A DNA stretch of 63,458 nt from Bermanella sp034110565 (lineage in GTDB: Bacteria; Pseudomonadota; Gammaproteobacteria; Pseudomonadales; Oceanobacteraceae). Position numbers and translations under genes: made by a program. The DNA lies in NCBI GenBank assembly GCA_034110565.1, contig JAWUYY010000078.1, forward strand, positions 1 to 63,458, written 5' to 3'. Every line of letters starts with the position of its first letter. Position 1 is the stretch's first letter. The notes below the pieces were generated by a model. It saw only the letters and a program-made list of their open reading frames with translations. It had not been told where the DNA came from and ran no database searches. Shown here in pieces: positions 8,078-16,980 of the stretch.

Positions 8078-8695
8078 ATGGTGCTAAGGGATCAAAATTT
8101 GAGTTCGCAACCCCCTAAAAATCTACGACCATGGGACGATTGCATCGTAAGAATTGCCAACAACCAAGATCAAGCAGCCTTTGTTGAGCTATTTGAAAAG
8201 TCAGGGGCTAAGCTCAAAGCTTACGCCATGCGTTGTGGTGCCTTGGACGGTGAAGCCGAAGATATCGTACAAGAATGCATGCTAACGGTCTGGCGAAAAG
8301 CCCATCAATTCAACCCTAAAACCGCATCTGGAACCACTTGGTTATACACCATAGTGCGTAATAAACGCATCGATATGGCACGTAAGACCAAGTATGACGT
8401 AGTGGTATCTGATGACTTATGGCCAGAGCCTGAAGGTGAAGATCTTGAAACCGATGTAGAACGTGATCTAAACGGGCAGATCGCCCGTACATTATTACAC
8501 GGCCTGCCAGATGAGCAGCGCCAGATTGTTTATAAGGTGTACTTTGAGGGTAAGTCTCATAGCGAAATCGCTAATGAACTTGATTTACCTCTAGGTACCA
8601 TTAAATCAAGGCTAAGACTGGCGATGAAAAAGCTAGACACCTTGGCACAAGAGCAAATGACATGGCTAATTATCATCCTTCTGACGAACTTTTAA
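8078..8695 (+). CDS. ECF sigma factor, RpoE of the ChrR-controlled class (205 aa)
   Basis: An alternative sigma factor with only regions 2 and 4. Region 2 includes EDIVQECMLTVWRKAHQF and TWLYTIVRNKRID; region 4 has DEQRQIVYKVYFEGKSHSEI followed by LDLPLGTIKSRLRLAMKKL as the helix-turn-helix. The adjacent ChrR-type anti-sigma and the TGATC/CGTAAA promoters place it in the RpoE-ChrR group, whose known inducer is singlet oxygen. The ATG at 8078 has a weak ribosome site; a TTG at 8099, nine bases after AAGGG, is a credible alternative. The 3' end overlaps chrR by 34 bases. Confidence 0.94.
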   Translation: MVLRDQNLSSQPPKNLRPWDDCIVRIANNQDQAAFVELFEKSGAKLKAYAMRCGALDGEAEDIVQECMLTVWRKAHQFNPKTASGTTWLYTIVRNKRIDMARKTKYDVVVSDDLWPEPEGEDLETDVERDLNGQIARTLLHGLPDEQRQIVYKVYFEGKSHSEIANELDLPLGTIKSRLRLAMKKLDTLAQEQMTWLIIILLTNF

Positions 8696-9297
8696 TGGAG
8701 TTCACAGCAGGGCAAAAACACGATGCCCTAGGTATCATGGTGGCCTGCCACCTTGAGACTTGCCGTGAATGCCAGAAACACAGTCAAGTATTTGAACAAG
8801 TAGGCGGTGAGATCTTGGAAGAAACCCAAGATGCCACTTTAAGCAATGGTCTGCTAGACAAGCTTTTAAGTCGACTGAATGAAAAACAGACTGAAGAAAA
8901 ACCGATACAAGGTGATGCTCGCTTACCGCGACCGCTGCGCCGACATGTGCCGGCTTATTTTGATACCCTGCCTTGGAGCGGGTTAACAAAAAACATTAAA
9001 GAATTTAATCTGCCCTTTGGTGATAAACGCTATGTGGCAAAATTCTACAAAATAGCCGCCGGTAAAGAATTGCCTGTGCACACCCATAGAGGTAATGAAT
9101 TTACCTTGGTCATGTCGGGCCAGTTCTCCGACGATGCCGGTGATTACAAGCAAGGTGATTTTATCTTAGCTGATACCAGTATCCACCACCAACCAAGAGC
9201 AAGCATGGATCAGGACTGCATCTGTTTTGCAGTGCTGGATGCACCGTTGAAGTTCACCGGTTTCTTTGGCCGCATGCTTAATCCATTTTTGCGCTAG
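8662..9297 (+). CDS. chrR: ChrR-type zinc anti-sigma factor (211 aa)
   Basis: It binds the ECF sigma factor and releases it on photo-oxidative stress. The N-terminal zinc anti-sigma domain starts with YHPSDELLMEFTAG. Its ligands H5, H30, C34 and C37 match Rhodobacter ChrR (H6, H31, C35, C38) with an offset of one. The C-terminal cupin domain likewise keeps H140, H142, E146 and H176, matching the second zinc site. It has full family length. The 34-base overlap with the sigma gene suggests coupled, stoichiometric synthesis. A strong terminator follows. Confidence 0.95.
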   Translation: MANYHPSDELLMEFTAGQKHDALGIMVACHLETCRECQKHSQVFEQVGGEILEETQDATLSNGLLDKLLSRLNEKQTEEKPIQGDARLPRPLRRHVPAYFDTLPWSGLTKNIKEFNLPFGDKRYVAKFYKIAAGKELPVHTHRGNEFTLVMSGQFSDDAGDYKQGDFILADTSIHHQPRASMDQDCICFAVLDAPLKFTGFFGRMLNPFLR

Positions 9298-9320
9298 CGT
9301 AAATTAAAGATTAAGAACAA

Positions 9321-9351
9321 AAAAAGCCCAGTGTTTTGCACTGGGCTTTTT
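9321..9351. terminator. Bidirectional terminator between chrR and apt
   Basis: GCCCAGTG (9326-9333), a five-base loop and CACTGGGC (9339-9346), flanked by A and T tracts on both sides. It serves chrR on the plus strand and apt on the minus strand. Confidence 0.88.
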
Positions 9352-9378
9352 AACTAGTAAAATTAACAAAATCTAAAA

Positions 9379-9921
9379 TTAAAGACCGTCAAACTCACAA
9401 ATCGAATAAACATTAAAACCTGCTGCTTTAATTTTTTCACTGCCTTTTAAATCAGGTAAGTCAATAATAGCGGCCACCTCAATTACATTAGCCCCTAGTT
9501 TTTTTACTAACTGACATGCGGCTAACATGGTGCCTCCTGTTGCAATCAAATCATCCATTACTAAAACATTGTCACCGGGTTTAAAAGCATCGGTGTGTAA
9601 TTCAATTTCAGCACTGCCATATTCTAAGTCATAGCTTTGACACACCGTATCAAATGGCAATTTGCCTTTTTTACGTATTGGAACCAAAGATAACCCCAAC
9701 TCATAAGCAAGCGGCGCTCCGAGAATAAAACCACGCGCATCAATCGCTGCCACTGCATCTAACTGCACACCTTGATAACGGTGAACAAAGCTATCGATCA
9801 ATTTACGGAAGATTTGTTTATTTTGTAATAGCGGCATGATATCGCGAAACATCACACCGGGTTCTGGCCAGTTTTCTACGGTACGAACGGCGTTTTTAAT
9901 TTCATCTTGATAAACAGACAT
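9379..9921 (-). CDS. apt: Adenine phosphoribosyltransferase (180 aa)
   Basis: It converts adenine and PRPP to AMP in the cytoplasm (purine salvage). The PRPP-binding motif VLVMDDLIATGGTM lies near residues 120-133; the typical Apt start is VYQDEIKNAVRTVENWPEPG, and the flexible-loop segment RKKGKLPF is present. Apt is usually about 180 aa, which supports the start at 9921 with GGAAG upstream, not an in-frame extension to 9957. It is beside a Tsx-like channel and an NCS2 purine permease, a coherent uptake-and-salvage neighbourhood. Confidence 0.97.
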   Translation of the reverse strand: MSVYQDEIKNAVRTVENWPEPGVMFRDIMPLLQNKQIFRKLIDSFVHRYQGVQLDAVAAIDARGFILGAPLAYELGLSLVPIRKKGKLPFDTVCQSYDLEYGSAEIELHTDAFKPGDNVLVMDDLIATGGTMLAACQLVKKLGANVIEVAAIIDLPDLKGSEKIKAAGFNVYSICEFDGL

Positions 9922-9980
9922 AATGCTTCCAATCTTTAACGAACTGCTAAAACCCATTAGGGTTTGATACGTTGAAACAT

Positions 9981-10016
9981 AAAAAAAAGCAGATGAAGCT
10001 TCCGCTCCACCTGCTT
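9981..10016 (-). terminator. Terminator of the Tsx/OmpK-like gene
   Basis: A 12-bp hairpin (9988-9999 with 10004-10015, four-base loop) is followed on the minus strand by eight Ts. The two imperfect positions are A.C on the plus strand but G.U wobble pairs in the minus-strand RNA, so the structure is stable only as a minus-strand terminator. Confidence 0.8.
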
Positions 10017-10028
10017 TTTTAAGCGTTA

Positions 10029-10718
10029 CTAAAAATGTGCTTTGAGTAAAAGATTAACATTGTTTTCGTCTACGCCTTCTACATGAAATTTATCATTCCA
10101 CATAACGTATTCGACACCAACAAATAATTTATTATCGACACCTACGAGTTTAGATACATCCCATTTTAGCTGAGGCGTAAAATTACTACTTGTCGTGTCA
10201 TTTAAATCAGTTTCGAAATCCCAAAAACCATCAAACATGAAATCTTGACCACCGACATTAAATGGCAAACCCCAAACAAATGTGACTTGTTGATTATCTT
10301 CACCAGAATCATTAAAACGCTGATAAGCACTTACACTGAAATTGGAAAAACCAGGTAAGTTTAAGCCAGCGCCTAGACCTAATAAAAATTGATCATCATT
10401 TTCATTCATTTCCCACGTAGTGGCTAATTTCACACTATTAACAAGGCCATCTTTAAATGTCACTAGGTTAAAATTTGGGCTTACCTCAATATAAGTTTCT
10501 GCACCACCATTGTTTTGATCAACCAAGCGATCAACAAAGCCGAATACGTCACCCCAGTCATGTACGCTTAAATATTCATAAGTCACTACCACTCTTTCGT
10601 TGTCACCTAGCTCATAATCATTACCTTGTAGTAATGTCAGGCTTTGATCTTTAAAGAAGGTTTCAGCATTTACTAAGCTTGAAGCGGCTAATAATAAGCC
10701 AAGTGTTAACTTTTTCAT
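10029..10718 (-). CDS. Tsx/OmpK-family nucleoside-type outer-membrane channel (229 aa)
   Basis: A predicted 12-strand beta-barrel of the Tsx/OmpK nucleoside-channel family. A signal peptide (MKKLTLGLLLAASSLVNA) is followed by alternating strands with VVVTYEYLSVHDWGDVFGF, the family's characteristic early motif, and a C-terminal aromatic residue (LLLKAHF) as expected for BamA recognition. It probably admits nucleosides or nucleobases across the outer membrane. It is divergent to the NCS2 permease and next to apt, which supports a purine substrate. Confidence 0.85.
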   Translation of the reverse strand: MKKLTLGLLLAASSLVNAETFFKDQSLTLLQGNDYELGDNERVVVTYEYLSVHDWGDVFGFVDRLVDQNNGGAETYIEVSPNFNLVTFKDGLVNSVKLATTWEMNENDDQFLLGLGAGLNLPGFSNFSVSAYQRFNDSGEDNQQVTFVWGLPFNVGGQDFMFDGFWDFETDLNDTTSSNFTPQLKWDVSKLVGVDNKLFVGVEYVMWNDKFHVEGVDENNVNLLLKAHF

Positions 10719-10814
10719 TTAGGGGGGCTCTCCTAAGGGGGGAAGTAGAAAACTAACCTTTTGGTCAGAATTAGGTATAATTTCGAATCGTACACAGGAT
10801 AACCGTGCATGTTC

Positions 10815-10865
10815 AAGCGCTTAAATAGATTTATGCCCTGATTTGGGTTTATAGTCAAAGCGCTT
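10815..10865. promoter_or_regulatory. Paired AAGCGCTT palindromes, candidate operator
   Basis: Two perfect 8-bp palindromes (10815-10822 and 10858-10865) lie 43 bp apart, about four helical turns, between the divergent outer-membrane channel and purine permease genes. Both have TCAA-type 5' flanks. The spacing and symmetry suit a dimeric LacI/PurR-like repressor binding the same DNA face. No regulator is encoded nearby, so identity is inference. Confidence 0.42.
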
Positions 10866-10898
10866 AGCATAAAAAACCAACAATAAGGGGCCCCACCC

Positions 10899-12191
10899 AT
10901 GCTAGAAAAATTGTTTCAGTTGAACAAATTCGGTAGCAATAGCAAAACCGAAATCATGGCAGGTATCACCACCTACCTGACCATGGCTTACATTATTTTT
11001 GTTAACCCAGCTATGTTAGCGGATGCAGGAATGGACAAAGGCGCGGTTTTTGTCGCTACCTGTCTAGCCGCTGCAATCGGTTGTTTCATTATGGGTTTCT
11101 GGGCAAACCTCCCCGTAGCTTTAGCACCAGGAATGGGTTTAAACGCCTTCTTCACTTATGGCGTTGTATTAGGTATGGGTCATAGCTGGCAAACCGCTCT
11201 AGGCGCCGTGTTTTTAAGCGGTGTCATTTTCATGTTAATTAGTGCATTTAGATTACGCGAATGGATTATTAATGCCATTCCCAACACGCTTAAAAAAGCC
11301 ATTGCCGCCGGTATTGGTTCTTTCCTTGCACTTATCGCACTAAAAAATGCGGGAATCATTGTTGATAACCCAGCCACCTTAGTAGGCCTTGGTGATATTA
11401 CTAGCTTTACTCCCGCTATGGCGATCCTCGGGTTCTTCCTTATTATTGCAATGATTCAACGCAATATTCCTGGCGCAGTTATGATTGCAGTATTAACTGT
11501 CACTGTAATCGGTTTACTGGCTGGCGACGTAAGCTATTCAGGTATTATTTCAGCACCACCTTCAATAGCACCAACATTTATGCAGATGGATATTGCTGCA
11601 GCGTTTGATATTGCCATGCTCAGTGTTGTGTTTGCATTCCTGTTTGTGGATTTATTTGATACCAGTGGTACTTTGATTGCAGTAACGCAACGTGCAGGAT
11701 TAACCGAAAAAGATGGGACTGTTCCTCGCTTAGGCAGAGCACTAATGGCAGATAGTACAGCCTCGATGGCGGGTGCTGCGCTGGGTACATCAACGACAAC
11801 CAGCTATATTGAAAGTGCAGCAGGTGTCGCCGCTGGTGGGCGTACCGGTATGACGGCTGTTACCGTTGGTATATTATTTTTATTAAGTATATTCTTCGCT
11901 CCATTAGCAGGTATGATTCCTGTTTATGCAACATCAGGTGCAATTTTTTATGTATCCATCTTAATGATGTTTACATTAAAAGAAGTTGAGTGGGACGATT
12001 TAACAGAAGCCGCCCCTGTGGCCGTTGTGTTATTGCTGACTCCTCTTACATTTTCTATTGCCCATGGTATTACCCTTGGGTTCATTACCTACGCAGTTGC
12101 GAAACTACTAGGCGGTAAAGCAAAAGAGGTTAACCCCAGTGTCTGGGTATTAGCCGCCCTATTATTAGCTAAAATTATTTTTGTTGGTTAA
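10899..12191 (+). CDS. NCS2-family purine nucleobase permease (430 aa)
   Basis: An inner-membrane proton symporter for adenine, hypoxanthine or guanine of the AdeP/GhxP/PbuG branch. Diagnostic segments are GITTYLTMAYIIFVNPAML, PGMGLNAFFTYGVV (TM3), the TM8 motif FLFVDLFDTSGTL and GTSTTTSYIESAAGVAAGGRTG (TM10). About 14 hydrophobic segments and a length of 430 are typical. The start is preceded by AAGGGGCC. Together with the outer-membrane channel and apt it forms a full import-to-AMP route. The exact base preference cannot be read from sequence. Confidence 0.93.
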   Translation: MLEKLFQLNKFGSNSKTEIMAGITTYLTMAYIIFVNPAMLADAGMDKGAVFVATCLAAAIGCFIMGFWANLPVALAPGMGLNAFFTYGVVLGMGHSWQTALGAVFLSGVIFMLISAFRLREWIINAIPNTLKKAIAAGIGSFLALIALKNAGIIVDNPATLVGLGDITSFTPAMAILGFFLIIAMIQRNIPGAVMIAVLTVTVIGLLAGDVSYSGIISAPPSIAPTFMQMDIAAAFDIAMLSVVFAFLFVDLFDTSGTLIAVTQRAGLTEKDGTVPRLGRALMADSTASMAGAALGTSTTTSYIESAAGVAAGGRTGMTAVTVGILFLLSIFFAPLAGMIPVYATSGAIFYVSILMMFTLKEVEWDDLTEAAPVAVVLLLTPLTFSIAHGITLGFITYAVAKLLGGKAKEVNPSVWVLAALLLAKIIFVG

Positions 12192-12220
12192 TCTTTAGAT
12201 TAGCCAATCTAAGGAGCCAA

Positions 12221-13051
12221 ATGGATTTTCTTAAGAATTTTATAATCGAAAACCAAACCGTCATACAAGATTACACTTTACGTGTGGTGGTTTCTTTTTT
12301 CATTATTTGGCTGGGCTTTAAGCTCAGCAAATTAGTGTCCAGATGGATTGGACACTTGCTCCAACGGAAATCCATTGATGCTGCAATTTCTGCTTTTGTA
12401 CAAAGTCTTGCACGTGCCCTAATACTCATTGCGGTTATCATCGCGGGGCTGAGCAACCTCGGCATTGAAACCACTACCTTTGTGACCATGATAGGTGCAG
12501 CAGGCTTAGCCATTGCTCTTGCTTTACAGGGATCACTTTCAAATTTTGCATCCGGTATTTTAATCGCAGGCTTTCGCCCGTTCAAAGCAGGCGACTATAT
12601 TGAAGCCGGAGGTGTTTCAGGTGTGGTAAAAGAGATTCAAATATTCTCTACCGTCATGACAACCCCTGACAACAAGCATGTAGTAGTCCCCAATGCACAA
12701 GTAACAAGTAGCGCTATTACCAATTACTCATCAAACCCGACTCGTCGAATTGACCTCGTTATCGGCGTAGCTTATGACGCGGACCTAAAAAAATCTGAGG
12801 AATTATTAAAATCTATTCTTGATAATCACCCTCTCATCCTAAAAGATCCAGCTTACACTGTTGGTGTTTTAGAGCTGGCCGATTCATCCGTTAATTTTGC
12901 TGTGCGCCCGTGGGTTAAAACAGAAGATTTCTGGGACGTTAAATTCGAGTTAAACCAAACCATCAAGCAAGCATTAGACGGTGCTGGCATTGGCATTCCA
13001 TTTCCTCAAATGGATGTTCATTTACATAAAAATCAAGATCAAAAGGGATAA
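12221..13051 (+). CDS. mscS: Small-conductance mechanosensitive channel, MscS family (276 aa)
   Basis: A tension-gated channel that releases solutes on hypo-osmotic shock. Three N-terminal transmembrane segments are followed by the pore helix LAIALALQGSLSNFASGILI with small Gly/Ala packing residues, then the beta domain (FRPFKAGDYIEAGGVSGVV) and a C-terminal domain ending GIGIPFPQMDVHLHK. Length is close to E. coli MscS (286). An AAGGAG site precedes the ATG. It is 29 bases after the permease gene and two bases before the DUF481 gene, so the three are probably co-transcribed. Confidence 0.94.
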   Translation: MDFLKNFIIENQTVIQDYTLRVVVSFFIIWLGFKLSKLVSRWIGHLLQRKSIDAAISAFVQSLARALILIAVIIAGLSNLGIETTTFVTMIGAAGLAIALALQGSLSNFASGILIAGFRPFKAGDYIEAGGVSGVVKEIQIFSTVMTTPDNKHVVVPNAQVTSSAITNYSSNPTRRIDLVIGVAYDADLKKSEELLKSILDNHPLILKDPAYTVGVLELADSSVNFAVRPWVKTEDFWDVKFELNQTIKQALDGAGIGIPFPQMDVHLHKNQDQKG

Positions 13052-13053
13052 TA

Positions 13054-13803
13054 ATGTATTTATCTAAAACCCTAATTGCAGTTGCAATTGCTTCAGTTAC
13101 ACAAATGAGCTTGGCCGCTGAGCCTGAACCTACCACAGGTGAAATTGAGTTAGGTGTGGTTGCCACATCAGGTAACACTGAAACGACCTCTATTAAAAGT
13201 AAGTTATCCGTTACGCAAAATTTAACGTCTTGGGAAAATAACTATCTAGTTGATACGTTATTCAAAGAAGAGCAAATTGAAGAAGATGATGGTAGTAAAA
13301 ATACCCAAACCAGTGCCGAACGTTACTTTGTTTCTGCACAGGGTGGCTACCGATTAAATGAAAAACATTCTGCAATTTTCGTTTATGGTTCATACGAAAA
13401 TGACCGCTTTACAGGTTACCAACACCAAAACTCAGTGGCTGCGGGTTACGCTGATCAAATATTTGGTACCGCATCTTCATCTCTAAAATATAATGCAGGT
13501 CCGGGTTATTTTTATAACGAACTGAATGATGGCGGCTCAGAAGAAGGCGGCATTATCCGTTTAGCACTGGATTACCGTTTACAACTTAGCGAAACGTCTA
13601 AATTTAAACAAACTATCAGCACGGAAGCCGCACTAGAAAGCGAAAACAATACAAAAAGCAAAGCGGAAACATCTATTTCTGCCACTCTAATGGGCAACCT
13701 GAGCTTAAAGGCATCTTTTAATATCATTCACAACACCGAAGTTCCAGATGGTAATGAAGAGATGGACACAACCACTAGTTTGTCTGTGTTGTATTTATTC
13801 TAA
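13054..13803 (+). CDS. DUF481 (YdiY-like) outer-membrane beta-barrel protein (249 aa)
   Basis: A signal peptide ending MSLAAEPE is followed by the DUF481 hallmark GEIELGVVATSGNTETTSIK, then repeated amphipathic strands and a terminal aromatic (LSVLYLF). Members are salt- or acid-induced outer-membrane proteins of unknown function. It lies two bases after mscS, so a shared osmotic or membrane-stress context is plausible. An AAAGGG site precedes the ATG. Confidence 0.85.
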   Translation: MYLSKTLIAVAIASVTQMSLAAEPEPTTGEIELGVVATSGNTETTSIKSKLSVTQNLTSWENNYLVDTLFKEEQIEEDDGSKNTQTSAERYFVSAQGGYRLNEKHSAIFVYGSYENDRFTGYQHQNSVAAGYADQIFGTASSSLKYNAGPGYFYNELNDGGSEEGGIIRLALDYRLQLSETSKFKQTISTEAALESENNTKSKAETSISATLMGNLSLKASFNIIHNTEVPDGNEEMDTTTSLSVLYLF

Positions 13804-13814
13804 TTTTGACACAT

Positions 13815-13851
13815 AAAAAACCCTCGAGAATGAAAATCCTCGAGGTTTTTT
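13815..13851. terminator. Bidirectional terminator between DUF481 gene and cusA
   Basis: A6-CC/GG-T6 outer stem plus TCGAG/CTCGA inner stem with one bulged C and a loop of about nine bases. A and T tracts flank both sides, and the two genes converge here. Confidence 0.82.
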
Positions 13852-13860
13852 AAACTAATA

Positions 13861-16800
13861 TTAAATTTTATTCTTGATACTTTGATCTTTAATAAAAAAG
13901 AACAATACTGGCAAAATCAATAAAGACAATATCAGTGTTGACAACATCCCCCCCACCATGGGCGCCGCAATACGCTGCATCACTTCAGAACCCGTCCCTT
14001 CAGAAAACATAATAGGCAACAAACCAACTACACTGGATAGAGATGTCATTAATATTGGACGTAATCGGGCACTTGCACCCATCTGTACTGCTTGCGTTAA
14101 TTGCTCACGAGTCACGCGGCCTTGTTCATCGGGCTCAATGGCATTCCATGCTTGGTTTAAATACAACATCATCAATATGCCAATCTCAACTGATACGCCT
14201 GCTAACGCAATAAACCCCACCGCAACCGCTACACTGTATTGAAAGCCTAATATATAAACTAAGCCAATACCGCCGACTAAAGCAAACGGCATGGTCAATA
14301 AAATCATCAATACATCAGGAATACGCTTCAAACTTAAATACAGCAATATACTAATCACAAATAAAGTGATTGGCATAACGATACTGAGTTTTTCTTGTGC
14401 TCTTAATAAGTATTCATATTGCCCGGTCCAAGACAATGAATATCCACTGGGTAAATCTAAATTATCATTTAAATGTTTTTGTGCTTGATTGACATAACCA
14501 GCAAGGTCATCACCATTAATATCAATATAACTCCAACCATTTAATCGAGCATTCTCACTTTTGATCATGGCGGCTCCATCACTTACTTCGATCGTTGCCA
14601 CATCCGCCAAGCGGATATACATATTATCGTCGGTCAATATAGGTAACTGTCTTAGCTTCTGTACATTTTTACGATAAGCCTGCTGGTAGCGTACATTAAT
14701 AGGGTAGCGCTCTAATCCTTCTATGGTTTGCGTCACATCTACACCGCCAATAGCAGCCTGCGCCGTATTTTGTAACGATTGTATATTTAATCCATAGCGG
14801 GCTGCTTGCTGGCGGTCTATTTTTATATCAATGTATCGCCCTCCCACTACGCGTTCACTATATACCGAGCGAGTTTGTTCTAGCTGTGAAAGTTGCGTTT
14901 CAATTTGCTTGCCTATTTTTTCGATTACATTTAAATCAGGCCCTGATATTTTAATCCCTACTGGCGTTTTAACACCTGTAGCCAACATATCAATACGGGT
15001 TTTAATTGGCATGACAAACGCATTGGTTAACCCTGGGAAATCAATCAACTGGTTGAGTTCTTCTTGTAAAGAATCCTTGGTTACACCCTCTCGCCATTGC
15101 GATTTTGGCTTAAACTGAATCACGGTTTCAATCATGGTTAACGGCGCAGGGTCGGTTGCCGTTTCTGCTCGTCCAACCTTACCAAACACCGTTTTTACTT
15201 CTGGAATAGTTTTAATCAATCGATCGGTTTGTTGTAATATTTGTCTGGCTTTGCCAATGGATATACCTGCATAAGTTGTAGGCATATACATCAAATCCCC
15301 TTCATCAAGAGGCGGCATAAATTCACTGCCTGTTTGCTTCAACGGATACCAGGCTGCAATTAAAATACATAAGGCCGCCAACAGCACCGTCTTATTATAT
15401 TCAAGACTTTTCTGTAAAACGGGTTCATATATGGATAGAAATATTTTTTGAATCGGATTATGTTTTTCATCACGAATTCGACCACGAATAAAATAACCCA
15501 TTAAAACAGGCACCAAGGTAATAGCCAGCGCAGCCGACATAGCCATAGCGTAGGTTTTGGTTATCGCCAATGGTGAGAATAGTTTTCCTTCTTGGGCTTC
15601 TAGGGTAAATACGGGCAAAAAACTCAATGTAATAATCAATAATGAAAAGAAAATAGCTGGCCCCACTTCTTGGGAAGCTTGAACGATTACTTGCCAGCGA
15701 TTTTTTTCAGTAATAACCTGCCTAGAGAAATGCTTATGCACATTTTCAATCATTACAATTGCGCCATCCACCATGGCACCAATGGCAATAGCAATACCGC
15801 CTAATGACATAATATTTGCGCTCACTCCTTGTGCGTACATAATGATATAAGCACACAGAATTGCCACAGGAAGACTAATTAACACCACCAAAGATGAACG
15901 AAAATGAAATAAAAACAGTAAGCAAATAATTGAAACTACTACAAATTCTTCAAGTAACTTACTCATCAAATTATCAATAGCATTCTGAATCAAATTAGAA
16001 CGGTCATACGTGACGACTACTTCAACGCCTGCTGGCAAGCTACTCTTTAGTTGTGCGAGCTTATCTTTTACTCGCTCTATGGTGGCTTGTGCATTTTCGC
16101 CGTAACGCATAACCACAATACCGCCAACGACTTCACCTTCGCCATTTAATTCCGCAATACCTCGGCGCATTTGCGGCCCTACACTCACCCTTGCCACATC
16201 TCCTAGCAACAGAGATGTGCCTTGCGCAGTTACACCAAGCGGTATATTTTTTATATCATCTATGTTTTCTAAGTAGCCATGAATTCGTACCATATATTCA
16301 GCTTCGGCCATCTCCAAAACAGACGCTCCTCGCTCTTGATTGGCCTGTTTAATCGCCGTATTAATGTGCGAAAGCGGTAACCCATACGCGCGTAATTTTT
16401 GCGGATCAATCTCCACTTGATACTGACGCACCATGCCGCCAACCGTTGCCACTTCAGACACACCCGCTACAGTTTGCAATTCAAACTTTAAGAACCAGTC
16501 TTGTAACGAGCGCAGTTCGCTTAAATCATGCTGTCCTGTTCTATCTACTAATGCATAATTAAATACCCAACCTACACCCGTAGCATCTGGACCTAATTCT
16601 GATTGTGCGCCTTGCGGTAGCTGACCGCTCACTTGAGATAAATATTCCAACACGCGAGAGCGTGCCCAGTACATGTCGGTACCATCTTCAAAAATAATAT
16701 AAATATAACTATCACCAAAAAAACTAAACCCTCTTACGGTTGTGGCTTTAGGCACACTTAACATGGCCGTACTTAATGGATACGTAACTTGGTCTTGTAC

Positions 16801-16980
16801 AACTTGTGGGGCTTGTCCTGGATAAGATGTTTTTATAATAACTTGCACGTCGGATAAATCAGGAATGGCATCAACAGGGGTTTGCTTAACACTAAACAAC
16901 CCCGCTAAAACTAAGCAGACCGTTAATATTAAAACCCATATTCTTTGAGTAACCGCTAGTTGGATAATGGCGTTAATCAT
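13861..16980 (-). CDS. cusA: CusA/CzcA-family heavy-metal efflux RND permease (1039 aa)
   Basis: The inner-membrane proton-driven pump of a tripartite metal exporter. It has 12 transmembrane segments in RND arrangement, with TM4 AIAIGAMVDGAIVMIENVHK carrying the proton-relay acidic residues. CusA-like features are GRAETATDPAPLTM, RIDMLATGVKTPVGIK and ARYGLNIQSLQ. The methionine of RIDML is kept, but the two other positions that I recall as the E. coli copper triad are Ile and Leu. The start at 16980 has GGAGA upstream; it overlaps cusB by eight bases. The metal is probably Cu(I)/Ag(I), with some doubt. Confidence 0.93.
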   Translation of the reverse strand: MINAIIQLAVTQRIWVLILTVCLVLAGLFSVKQTPVDAIPDLSDVQVIIKTSYPGQAPQVVQDQVTYPLSTAMLSVPKATTVRGFSFFGDSYIYIIFEDGTDMYWARSRVLEYLSQVSGQLPQGAQSELGPDATGVGWVFNYALVDRTGQHDLSELRSLQDWFLKFELQTVAGVSEVATVGGMVRQYQVEIDPQKLRAYGLPLSHINTAIKQANQERGASVLEMAEAEYMVRIHGYLENIDDIKNIPLGVTAQGTSLLLGDVARVSVGPQMRRGIAELNGEGEVVGGIVVMRYGENAQATIERVKDKLAQLKSSLPAGVEVVVTYDRSNLIQNAIDNLMSKLLEEFVVVSIICLLFLFHFRSSLVVLISLPVAILCAYIIMYAQGVSANIMSLGGIAIAIGAMVDGAIVMIENVHKHFSRQVITEKNRWQVIVQASQEVGPAIFFSLLIITLSFLPVFTLEAQEGKLFSPLAITKTYAMAMSAALAITLVPVLMGYFIRGRIRDEKHNPIQKIFLSIYEPVLQKSLEYNKTVLLAALCILIAAWYPLKQTGSEFMPPLDEGDLMYMPTTYAGISIGKARQILQQTDRLIKTIPEVKTVFGKVGRAETATDPAPLTMIETVIQFKPKSQWREGVTKDSLQEELNQLIDFPGLTNAFVMPIKTRIDMLATGVKTPVGIKISGPDLNVIEKIGKQIETQLSQLEQTRSVYSERVVGGRYIDIKIDRQQAARYGLNIQSLQNTAQAAIGGVDVTQTIEGLERYPINVRYQQAYRKNVQKLRQLPILTDDNMYIRLADVATIEVSDGAAMIKSENARLNGWSYIDINGDDLAGYVNQAQKHLNDNLDLPSGYSLSWTGQYEYLLRAQEKLSIVMPITLFVISILLYLSLKRIPDVLMILLTMPFALVGGIGLVYILGFQYSVAVAVGFIALAGVSVEIGILMMLYLNQAWNAIEPDEQGRVTREQLTQAVQMGASARLRPILMTSLSSVVGLLPIMFSEGTGSEVMQRIAAPMVGGMLSTLILSLLILPVLFFFIKDQSIKNKI

